Source: Pascua guehoae (Eukaryota > Basidiomycota > Tremellomycetes > Trichosporonales > Trichosporonaceae). Taken from it: a stretch of DNA of 11,175 bases. The notes under the pieces are model-generated. The model was given only the letters and a program-made list of their open reading frames with translations. It searched no databases and was not told where the DNA came from. The stretch's first letter is position 1, and each line of letters starts with the position of its first letter. The DNA lies in assembly GCA_001600415.1 (NCBI GenBank), contig BCJX01000001.1:1261906-1273080 (forward strand), written 5' to 3'. Position numbers and translations under genes: made by a program. This document shows, piece by piece, positions 1 to 7,164 of this stretch.

Positions 1-39
1 TCCCCCTGCGCCCCCCACCCCCGGTCCCGCTAACCCCAG
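1..39 (+). other. 3' end of an intron of the aldo/keto reductase gene
   Basis: These bases are C-rich and end in a CTAAC branch-point-like motif (30-34) followed five bases later by CAG (37-39). Reading on from base 40 gives the conserved GLGLM start of the reductase barrel only if a two-base codon remnant is supplied by an upstream exon. The gene therefore begins outside the window, and the ATG at 50 is an internal Met, not the start. Confidence 0.7.
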
Positions 40-1577
40 CCTCGGCCTAATGCAGCTAACCTGGTCCCCCACGCCGCCGCCCGAGGACCAAGCACTCGCA
101 GCCATGAAGGCCGCCGCCGACGCGGGCGCGACGTCGTGGTCGACCGCGACGTTTTACGGCAGCCCGCCCGATGGCGAGTTTGACAATCTTGCGCTGATTG
201 GGCGCTTCTTTGCAAAGTGGCCAGAGTACAAGGGCAGAGTGCAGGTGGTTGTCAAGGGGGGCATTGGGGCGGGGCTGGCGCCGACGAATGAGTGAGTTGG
301 AGTGTAGGCCGCGATGGGGGCGTGGGTAGTGGAAAGGTGTGTGGGGAGTGGAAAGGTGTGTGGAAAGTGGAAGGGGCTGTGGAAAGGGGTGGGTGGAAGG
401 AGGAGTTCTGGCACAGGTGGACAAGGTCTGGCGGGCATAGGTTGAGCTCTGGGATTCTGAGGCAGAGGTGGGCTGTACCGTACAGGTGGGCGGTACAGGT
501 GGGCGGTACAGGTGGACGGCACAGGTGCACGTGGACCGCTCGATCCTTGGGGTGCATGTCGGCACGAGGCACGAGATGAGCTGGAGGAATCTTCTTGGGG
601 TACGCGTCGGCGGGAGCACCAGATGAGCTCGAGGAATCATGCCACTTTCTACGCCAGGCAGCTGTGTGGTTCCAAAGAGCGACGTGAGGGAGCGTTGGAG
701 ACAAATTGAACTGGGTCGCCACGTCGGTTGTGAGCATAAGACGAGAATGGGACCATGCCCTCATTTGTGAGCTCTGCTCCTGGCACATGTCCTCATCTCT
801 GGGCTCTGCTCCTTGCATCTAGGTGCGGGGCGAGATGGGCCCGCGTAATGGACGCAACGACAGTGAACGCAGGTATAGATGGCAGAGGGCCTATACATCA
901 AGAAGACACAGGCGATGACTTTGACGGGGACGTACCCTCGCATAGCATGCGACGAAACCACGGAGCGAAAGACCAAGCTCCAGCGACCCACCCGCTCGAC
1001 CCCACTAACGCCAGCATCGCCTTCAACCGCGCCCTGCTGGAAAAGGCAAAGACGCTCCTCGGCGTCCCGATCGACATCTACCTCCCCGCCCGCGTCCACC
1101 CCACCGCCGACCCAGTCGCGTATTTCGCCCCCTTCGAGGCCCTCCGGCAGGAAGGCCACTTTGGCGCGCTGGGCGCGTGCGAGGTGTCGGCCGCGACGCT
1201 CACAGCCCTGTCGGCCGTGTACGACATTGCGTTTGTCGAGGTGGAGGTGTCGCTGTGGAGCTGGACGCGGGATGTGCGCGCCGTCGTGGCGTGGTGCACC
1301 CAGGCTCAGGTCGGCGTGCACTGCTACTCGCCCCTGGGTAAGGGCTTTATCACGCGCCAGTACACGTGCCCCGACGACGTGCCCGAGGGGAGCTTCCAGA
1401 AGCACATGCCCCGGTTCCTCGCGGGGGCGTTTTACCACAATCTCACCCTCGTCGATGCCCTCGAGGGCATGGCGGCGCGGAGGGGCTGGACCGTCGCCCA
1501 GTTGGCGATTGCGTGGGTCTGCAGCTTGTCGCCGTGGGTGAGTAGTTTGGGCTAGAGAGTGGGTTCGAGCGGGGGAT

Positions 1578-1624
<47 letters not shown>

Positions 1625-1969
1625 GCTACGGAGGGGGGCACAGCCTTCCGACACGCCAATGGCCTGCACACCTGAACAATCTCGTAGCACACCCACCCAA
1701 ACGCCAGCATTACGCCTATCCCTGCCACCCTAACACCCCAACCCCAACCCAACCACTCTCGACCCTCCCCTTCTACACCACTCTCCCGCTGACCCCAGAC
1801 CATCCCCATCCCAGGCTCATCCAACCCCGAGCGCGTGCGCGAGAACACTGAAGCGGCAAACATTGCCCTTTCGCCGCAGGACATTGACGAGATCAACGCC
1901 ATTCTCGAATCGTTCGAGGTCAGGGGCGGGCGATACCCCGACGACCACAGTTCGGCCCTCATGGTGTAG
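40..1969 (+). CDS. Plr1-like aldo/keto reductase, 5' partial, three visible exons
   Basis: Probable NADPH-dependent cytosolic aldo/keto reductase, closest by eye to fungal pyridoxal reductase (Plr1/AKR8), which reduces pyridoxal to pyridoxine in vitamin B6 salvage. I place exons at 40-291, 1015-1537 and 1799-1969; the first exon(s) lie upstream. The first base completes a Gly codon, giving GLGLMQLTW at the start. Joins are in phase (GA|C giving Asp; TGG|ACC), for 314 residues after the split codon, against about 330 in the family. Visible family marks are FYG with the likely catalytic Tyr (codon 155-157), VVKGG with the likely catalytic Lys (254-256), the PARV stretch, CYSPLGKGFITRQ, and the cofactor-binding stretch IPIPGSSNPERVREN. 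The Asp normally four residues before the Tyr is Ser here (140-142). The tetrad His position appears to be Ala, as I recall for Plr1 relatives. The 723-nt second intron is abnormally long and the third holds a 46-bp G run. The family is secure; the substrate is not. Confidence 0.85.
328..363. repeat. Two 17-bp copies of a GTGGAAAGG-type tandem repeat
   Basis: The unit AGTGGAAAGGTGTGTGG occurs at 328-344 and again at 347-363 (period 19). It is followed to about 400 by degenerate GTGGAAGG and GTGGAAAGG copies. The array is purine-rich on the + strand and lies inside the 723-nt intron. Confidence 0.85.
481..532. repeat. 13-bp minisatellite, about four copies, intronic
   Basis: The unit TACAGGTGGGCGG is perfect at 481-493 and 494-506. 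It has one change at 507-519 (GGACGG) and is degenerate at 520-532. It sits within the long reductase intron. Copies decay to the right, as is common in replication-slippage arrays. Confidence 0.9.
558..638. repeat. Imperfect tandem duplication, 48-bp period, intronic
   Basis: Copies at 558-591 and 606-638 share GTCGGC at the left and, at the right, AGATGAGCT followed after one variable base by GAGGAATC, with a few differences between. They are 48 bp apart within the long reductase intron. Another loose duplication follows at about 758-820, where CCTCAT and CTCTGCTCCT recur with a period of about 32. Confidence 0.7.
1538..1798 (+). other. Third reductase intron, carrying a 46-bp G run
   Basis: The donor GTGAGT is at 1538-1543. 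The branch-like CTGAC is at 1789-1793, and the acceptor CAG at 1796-1798 lies immediately before the IPIPGSS-coding exon. The intron is 261 nt. About 40 nt after the donor it contains an uninterrupted G run. The rest is C/A-rich on the same strand (CCCAACCCCAACCC-type sequence at about 1730-1760), so a G-to-C strand-composition switch occurs within the intron. Confidence 0.75.
1578..1623. repeat. Homopolymer G run, 46 bp
   Basis: I count 46 consecutive G residues, preceded by GGGGGAT and followed by AGCTACGG. The run is inside an intron whose flanking exons encode adjacent parts of one protein in phase, so the two sides belong together. The exact length may be unreliable in any assembly. Confidence 0.9.
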
Positions 1970-2007
1970 CGGCGGTATGGCTTTGGAGATGGACCCGGGG
2001 GGGAGAA

Positions 2008-2010
<3 letters not shown>

Positions 2011-2084
<74 letters not shown>
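2011..2084. repeat. Homopolymer G run, 74 bp
   Basis: I count 74 consecutive G residues, starting 42 nt after the reductase stop codon and so probably inside its 3' UTR. The run is preceded by GGGGGGGAGAAACC. It is the longest homopolymer in the window. Unlike the other two runs, no single gene spans it, so continuity of the two sides cannot be verified from coding sequence. Confidence 0.9.
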
Positions 2085-2085
<1 letters not shown>

Positions 2086-2091
2086 GGGCTT

Positions 2092-2114
2092 GGGGAGTGG
2101 GGAGTGGGGAGCGG
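2092..2114 (+). repeat. GGGGAGT repeats, potential G-quadruplex
   Basis: Right after the long G run there are three GGGGAGT/GGGGAGC units followed by GGG. Four G tracts of at least three bases, separated by short loops, meet the usual G-quadruplex pattern. Formation is inferred, not shown. Confidence 0.6.
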
Positions 2115-2511
2115 GAAGGAGATTTGGGTTCCAAGGTTTGGCCTGTCGTAGATTACAAGATTGGTAGAGCTGACGCAGAAAGATATATTTGCGGATGGTG
2201 GTGTGTGATGGGGAGAGTCGGGCTGCCCTGGGAGGACTGATGGGGAGATGACAAAGGACAAATGTGCATGCTGGGTAGAGAGCGATGGGTGTCTCGAACA
2301 AGAACAGAGGCAGATTGCGCTGGGCCTATCACACTGGGGCAGTCAGCCGCGTCCACCGAGCGGTCTGGGTCACTGATCTGTCCATGTGTCGGTAGAGTGT
2401 TCCGATGTAAGTAACCGAGTCAGCGGGGTGTCATCTAGTACTTCTGATGTGATGGGTTGTGAGAATGAACAAAAGGGCGTGCGAGTGCAGTTTATCATCT
2501 TGGCGGGCCCA

Positions 2512-2537
2512 ATGAGCGGCCGTCATGAGCGGCCGTC
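2512..2537. repeat. 13-bp perfect tandem duplication
   Basis: ATGAGCGGCCGTC occurs at 2512-2524 and directly again at 2525-2537. It lies in the convergent intergenic region and has no assigned role. Confidence 0.9.
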
Positions 2538-2731
2538 GTAAGCACGCCACGCGCATCCGGCTGGGATAATCATCTGACATGGTTACTCGTGTTCTGCTGG
2601 CGCATAAGACGTGCGTGCAGCAGGGTTAGAGTGTCAGGATTCATGAAGGCCGGGGCACAGAACCCCTCTTGCACGCTTGATGATACCATGCATGCAACCC
2701 AAATCGTCACCCCCCCCCACCGTCACGTCTC

Positions 2732-4486
2732 CTACGTTGCCATGCTCGAGCTGAGGAGGGTAGGCACCGAGCTGGGCGGGATGAATCCGACCTGAACGGC
2801 GTGTGAGCTTGTGAATGCTGTGCAGCCTCATGACGTACCTCTGTACAGACGGCAGTAATGTGCTGCGGGGGCGTCAGGTCGTACAGGAGTGTGAGCGCGG
2901 TGAGCTCCTTGGGGAGCGGGGTGGGGATCTCGAGCGCCTTTGCAGTGGGGATGGAGAGGAGGTTGTCCGTGTGTCCGAGCTCGTTGGCCGCGAGGTCGTC
3001 GAGGGTGACGCGTTCCGAGAGCTTGAACGTCTCGACGCACGCGACGACGGGGACGCGGTGCTCCTTTGCGAGCATGGCGACGACGGCCGTGCCTGCGCGC
3101 GAGTGCAGGGCGCCGTCCGAGTGCAGGGCCGAGCCGCCGAGGAGGACCAGGTCGGCGCGCGAAATGGCCGTCGAGGCCAGGGGGAGGAGCGTGTATGTGC
3201 ACTTGAGGCCGGCGGCGGTGAGGGCTCCGAGGAGGGCGCGGCCTGGGGTGTGAGCGGGGAGGGGTTGGGAAGGGTAGGAGGACGGGTAGGAGGAGGGATG
3301 GGAGGAGGGATGGGAGGAGGTATGGGAGGACAGGTGGGAGGAGGAGCTGAATAGGAGTTGGATAGGAGTTGGATAGGAGCTGGATAGGAGCTGGATAGGA
3401 TCGAGTGCTGGTACCCAGCTGGCAGCAAGTCGGCTGCCAACTGCAAACTCCAACCGACTTACCCTCATGAAGGGGCCGCGAGTCGACGACGACGACATTA
3501 AAGCTCTGCGGAGGGTGCCTTGCCTGCATCTCCCTGTGGGCCTCGACAAGGGCGCCCTCTACCACACTCGAGCGCGCGTAGACGACGACCGTGTCGTCTG
3601 GCTTGATCTTCTCCTTTGCATTGTCGGCAATGACCTTTGCGGCATAGCGAATCCTATCGCGAATGTAGACGCCAATGGCCTCGATGAGGGCGGCCTTCTG
3701 GGCGGCCTCGGTTGCCGAGCCTGGGCTCTCGCCCTCTGCCTCTCCGAGGCGGTTGATCTCCGACTTGAACCAGCGGATGGCATTGCCGACGCCGACACCC
3801 TTGGGACGGCACGTCTCGAGGTATGCAATCATGGGGGAAATGTGGCTGTTCAGGTCCTTCCAAAAGACGGCCGTCTCGGGGCACGAATAGTCGTGCACGA
3901 CCTCGCGGAACGCCTCGAGGACTGCCATTGTGCGCGCCGACGCGCCGCGGATCGTCCCGCTCGCAATCAACACGCCCAAACGCACGATTGTCGGGTGCAG
4001 CTTGCCGCCCTGCAGTGCCAGGGGTGTGTTTGGGTCGCGCGGCGTGGGGAGGTGCGAGAAGAACTGCGCCGCGGGGTTGACGGGCGCGGGGGGTGCAGAC
4101 GACGCGGCCTCGGCGGCTGCGATTCCGCGCCGGTGACGCGATGGTCCAGATCCAGCACCGTGCGCGCCAGATGCAGCCGCGCCTGCTGCTCCTCCAGCAC
4201 CGCCCGCGCCTCCACTACCGCTCGCACCAGCGCCGGGCGGTCCGTCGGCGGCTCCAGCTCCACGCGCAGCGACCTTTGCGGCACGCGCGGCCTTCTTGGC
4301 CTCCTTGGCCGCGTTCTTCGCCGACACTGCTCCTGCGTCCTTGCCGGCTTCCTTGCCTGGCTTGCCGCCCGTGGCGGCACCTCCAGACGCCTTGGCCTTG
4401 GTCGGTGATCCGGGTGTCTTCACTGGCGAAGTGGGAGTCTTGACAGGAGACTTGGACCGGGACCGCGATGGGGATGGGTTGGACAT
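2732..4486 (-). CDS. GCD2: Translation initiation factor eIF2B subunit delta
   Basis: Regulatory subunit of cytosolic eIF2B, the factor that recharges eIF2 with GTP. The alpha, beta and delta subunits sense phosphorylated eIF2-alpha. Exons on the minus strand are 4486-3463, 3242-2839 and 2791-2732, joined in phase, for 495 residues against 523 in human and 651 in budding yeast. Residues 1-140 are disordered: Ser-Pro/Thr-Pro motifs (SPVKTP twice at about 13-25), Lys/Ala-rich at 42-75, then Gly/Ala-rich. The conserved helical part starts near 160 (HPTIVRLG, NAIRWFKSEI). The Rossmann-like part carries VVVVDSRPLHEG at 331-342, then LLGGSALHSDG, SRAGT, VVACVETFKLSERV, NELG, LLYDLTPP and a terminal TEVGFIPPSSVP. 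The first intron splits the Gly codon of the PLHEG motif and is full of repeats. The second is only 47 nt. The ATG at 4484-4486 is chosen because it opens the frame at a plausible N-terminus; an upstream in-frame extension has no family resemblance. Recognition is strong. Confidence 0.95.
3272..3343. repeat. 12-bp minisatellite, six units
   Basis: Six contiguous 12-bp units with consensus GGRTGGGAGGAG run from 3272 to 3343. The third and fourth are identical (GGATGGGAGGAG). The array lies in the eIF2B-delta intron and is purine-only on the + strand apart from T and occasional C. Confidence 0.9.
3351..3400. repeat. 11-bp minisatellite, 4.5 units
   Basis: Units are ATAGGAGTTGG at 3351-3361 and 3362-3372, ATAGGAGCTGG at 3373-3383 and 3384-3394, then a partial ATAGGA. 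The pairwise T-to-C change suggests duplication of single units rather than of the whole array. It directly neighbours the 12-bp array in the same intron. Confidence 0.95.
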
Positions 4487-4993
4487 GGCGACGGAATGGG
4501 GTGGGGGATGCGACCGGGGTGGTGGTACGCCTCGAGTGCTCAAGAGGCCGAGGTGCTGGGAACGGGGTCGAGACGGGCTGTGCTCGTGTAGCTGGGCGTT
4601 GTCTGTCAAAACTCGATTTGTGTGCTGGTTGCAATGGCGTAATGGGGGACGAGTGACGATGACAATGTCAAGTTGTCGGACAGTGCGTGTGTGCAAGTGT
4701 CGAGGACAGTGGACAGAGGAGCGACGACCATGAACATGCAATGACCACTACCGTGAAACGGCGCTGCGTGCCTCCATCGTTCTTTTTGGAGTCGAGTTCT
4801 GATCGACACCACGTGGCTAGACCGTGCCTGAAATGCCCTCCCTCACATGCAACACAGGGGGTGCTTCATGCTTGAACGTGACTATTGTGCAGCTCGGCCT
4901 GCTGCTTTGTCCCTCGCTTCTGCTCCAAAAACGAGCACACGCACATCTAGCCCACAGCCAGCATCAATGAGTGGTTACATGCTCTAGCCCTAT
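4487..4993. other. Upstream region of eIF2B-delta and 3' flank of the mL45-like gene
   Basis: These 507 bases lie between two genes on the minus strand, so they should hold the end of the mL45-like transcript and the promoter and 5' UTR of eIF2B-delta. I see no open frame with recognisable protein character, no clear TATA box and no notable repeat. Confidence 0.55.
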
Positions 4994-6112
4994 CTACTCC
5001 TTCGTCTTGCCATCTTGCAACAAAAATGCCGGGGTCGTGACGTCGAGCTTGTTAATGATACGCCACGGTGCGCCGACCGCCTGGCGCCTGTCAAAGACGA
5101 CGTTTTCAATGACACGGGCATTCTTCGTGACTCCCTTCGACGTGAGCGCCTGCTCGGTGTCGAACTGGACCGCGACCTGGTTGGTCAGGATCTGACCGTA
5201 GGGGTCGATGGGGCCGGTGCGTGCCGAGATGAGCTTTGGCGGCGTAATGTGACGGACGAGCTTCCACTGTCCGGAACTCCTGTGGCGTGCCATGTTTGCG
5301 ACAACCTTGCTCGCGCGCTCAAGTGCCATTCCGTGGGCACTGGAACGCAAAAGCGCAGAGTCTCCCGTCGCCTGCGCGCGGTTGTAGGCCGAATAGACGG
5401 GGACCAGGTCGTGCTCAATCAGCCCCTGGAGATAGAGGCCCTTGAACATCCTGCTCTTGGTCTTCTCCCACAACGAACGGTTCTCTGGGAGCCACGCGAT
5501 GCCGTGATCCAACATGGACTGTGCTCTAAACGCGAGGTCAGCAACATGACGAGTTTTGATAAACCTCAAGCACGCGGCGAAAATGATACGCACGACAGCC
5601 TCGTCTGTTGGTAGCGCTGGGCACGGTTGAACAGGTACGCCCTGCCACTCTTGTTGAGGAGCCAGCTCAGCTTGATGGGCGGGTCGACAAGTGGTTCTAT
5701 GCCGTGTCAGCGCAATGCGTTTAGGTACGACGCTGCCACCTTTGCCACCTTTCCAAGTAGCAACGGGCAGATCCCATCGGCAGGAATTGCGAGGACACAA
5801 CTCTACCAACGGAGGCATCTCCCTGCGACTCCAGAGCCCCCCTCACCAGCTATACTCACCAAAGAGCGTTGAGCCGTACGCCGACTCGAGGTCAAGTCCC
5901 GGAGGCATGCGGCGCAGCATGCGCTCGCGGTTGGCCGTCTCCTCATCCGAGGCCTGGACGGTGCCGCCCTTGCCCTTCTTGGCCGCGGCGGCCTTTGCCG
6001 CCGTGCTGTTGGCGCGGGCCTGCGTCCATGCCGCGGGTGCGTGCGTCCGGGCGACGCCGTTGACGAGAGACGCGCGGGATGTGCTGGCCAGGAGACCGGG
6101 GGCCAGAGACAT
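4994..6112 (-). CDS. Mitochondrial Tim44-like protein, mL45/Mba1 family
   Basis: Probably a mitochondrial large-ribosomal-subunit or ribosome-receptor protein of the mL45/Mba1 type, which helps place the mitoribosome at the inner membrane for insertion of nascent proteins. Exons on the minus strand are 6112-5860, 5696-5594 and 5525-4994, in phase through split codons (G|AA and TC|A), for 295 residues. The N-terminus (1-50) is rich in Ala, Ser, Thr and Arg with no acidic residue, a typical matrix-targeting presequence. The middle (about 120-200) is helical, with SRMFKGLYLQGLIEHDLVPV. A Tim44-like beta-alpha fold follows, with WKLVRHITPP, QILTNQVAVQFDTEQAL and NVVFDRR followed after four residues by PWRI (about 206-275). 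Exon 2 is short (103 nt) and was found by phase and by its coding character (PLVDPPIKLSWLLNKSGRAY). An in-frame ATG at 6176-6178 would add 22 residues; I prefer 6112. The domain family is fairly sure; mL45 versus Mba1-like role is open. Confidence 0.8.
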
Positions 6113-7164
6113 GGTGGCGGTAGCGAGCGACGAGCGACGATTCGAGCAAGGCGATGGAAATGTGGGTCGCGACTGCAATGATCATACCACCACTGGCCGA
6201 CTTTTGCGCGGAAGCAATTCCTCTGGGCACCAGAGCAATGGCATCTGGGCGGACATGTGTTTAATCTCCGCGACGCCGTTATTCGCCGCTCTGCTCTCTC
6301 CCGCGCCCTGCCTGCGGAGTAAATAAAAGGTTGCCACCCAGGATGGATGCCCCCCAAGCCCCAAGCCCCATGGGTACGTTGACAAGCCTGGAAACCCACA
6401 CCACCCGACGGTATGCATACCACACTTTGCAAAATTGGGTGGGAAACTACGGCGTGTTGCTTGCTCCTTGTGCAGACTACTTGAGTGCATGAGAGCCATG
6501 CTTGTTGTCGACTACTGTGTGTTACAAAGTGGGCTACGCAGGGAGCAAAGAGCCCAAAGAGGTCAGCGGGGGGATTGAATAAACCCTTATTGTGATTGCG
6601 TGCGTACGGTGCAAGTGAGAGTGCGAGTGAGCGAGGTAGAGTTGAGTCAGTCAATCTGCGGTGCGGTGGGCGGCAAAAGGGTTCACGTCCTGTGTGCAGG
6701 GACAGTGCACAGTAGTAGTGTCAGGCTTGCTTTGGTGGCGCAGCGGCGGCCGTCCACACTCCCTGGACGAGAACGAGATGGTTCCACGGCTTCACTCTCC
6801 GAACCCACCCACCGACCGACCGACCGAGCGACGTCTTTGACGGCGACGACGCGCTCACAATCGACTTTGTCAGCATCTTCCCAATCTCCTTCCCCCACCC
6901 TTTCCGACGACTCCTTACTTCTTTTAAATCTCCTCATTCTAGATTATTCCACAACCCCATTACACACACATCGGCATCGCTCACCCCCTCCACGCCACCA
7001 CTCTCGTCCTTATCACCACACCCAGCTGCCGACCCCCATCTTCACTCTCCTTTTACTCCATTCGCCACCTTAACCAATCATTCGACGAATAGTCCACTCA
7101 AACTCGAGCGCCTCTTGCAGAGTCGTGTTCCCTCCACCATCGACCAACATCATCATTCGTCACC
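6113..7164. promoter_or_regulatory. Divergent promoter region between mL45-like and RING protein genes
   Basis: These 1052 bases separate two start codons facing away from each other. The right part, about 6880-7080, is strongly pyrimidine-rich on the + strand, the CT-rich composition usual in front of fungal genes. It contains a TTTAAAT element at 6923-6929 and a CCAAT at about 7075. An ACCG tetranucleotide array lies at 6811-6826. On the other side an A/T-rich GTAAATAAAAGG lies near 6318-6330. I find no supported gene inside. Element functions are inferred from composition only. Confidence 0.5.
6811..6826. repeat. (ACCG)4 microsatellite
   Basis: Four perfect ACCG units are preceded by ACCC-type sequence, in the presumed promoter of the RING gene. 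It is short and probably incidental. Confidence 0.85.

Larger units (their letters stand above)
292..1014 (+). other. Long repeat-rich intron of the reductase gene (723 nt)
   Basis: The donor GTGAGT is at 292-297. The acceptor is CAG at 1012-1014, just after a CTAAC branch motif at 1005-1009. This is about ten times the usual intron length in basidiomycete yeasts and far longer than the other introns here (47-261 nt). It holds several short tandem arrays (annotated separately) and no open segment resembling an aldo/keto reductase exon. The reductase reads through in phase when the whole interval is removed. The nearby upstream AGs are in the wrong phase. A small missed exon cannot be fully excluded. 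Confidence 0.65.
1970..2731. other. Convergent intergenic region between reductase and eIF2B-delta genes
   Basis: No gene is supported in these 762 bases. The region should contain both 3' UTRs. It begins with the tail of the reductase transcript and the 74-bp G run, then a GGGGAGT array, moderately AT-richer unique sequence at 2150-2500, a 13-bp direct repeat at 2512-2537, and a run of nine C at 2710-2718 just beyond the eIF2B-delta stop. Open frames here show no recognisable protein features. Confidence 0.6.
3243..3462 (-). other. First eIF2B-delta intron, 220 nt, built mostly of tandem repeats
   Basis: On the minus strand the donor GTAAGT is at 3462-3457. The acceptor CAG is at 3245-3243, preceded by CTCAC (3254-3250). 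More than half of the intron is two adjacent short-period arrays, 12 bp and 11 bp. The transcript strand is very pyrimidine-rich (CCTCCT- and CCTATC-type), which may double as a long polypyrimidine tract. Confidence 0.85.

Noticed and set aside
1728..1760. CCCTAAC/CCCAACCCC sequence resembling telomere repeats
   Set aside because: The copies are irregular and sit within a defined intron. There is no regular array, so this is simple C/A-rich sequence, not an internal telomere.
2500..2731. Possible tRNA or small RNA gene in the intergenic region
   Set aside because: I saw no A-box/B-box pair (GGTTCGA-type) at the right spacing and no cloverleaf.
3467..4408. 313-residue open frame on the + strand opposite eIF2B-delta
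   Set aside because: It is antisense to a securely identified gene, and its length follows from GC-rich third positions. It shows no recognisable domain.
6176..6178. Upstream ATG as start of the mL45-like protein
   Set aside because: It is in frame and would add 22 residues, but the presequence from 6112 is already complete and typical. I kept the downstream start while noting the alternative.
6811..6826. ACCG array as a CRISPR-like or regulatory array
   Set aside because: It is only four 4-bp units with no spacers, a plain microsatellite.
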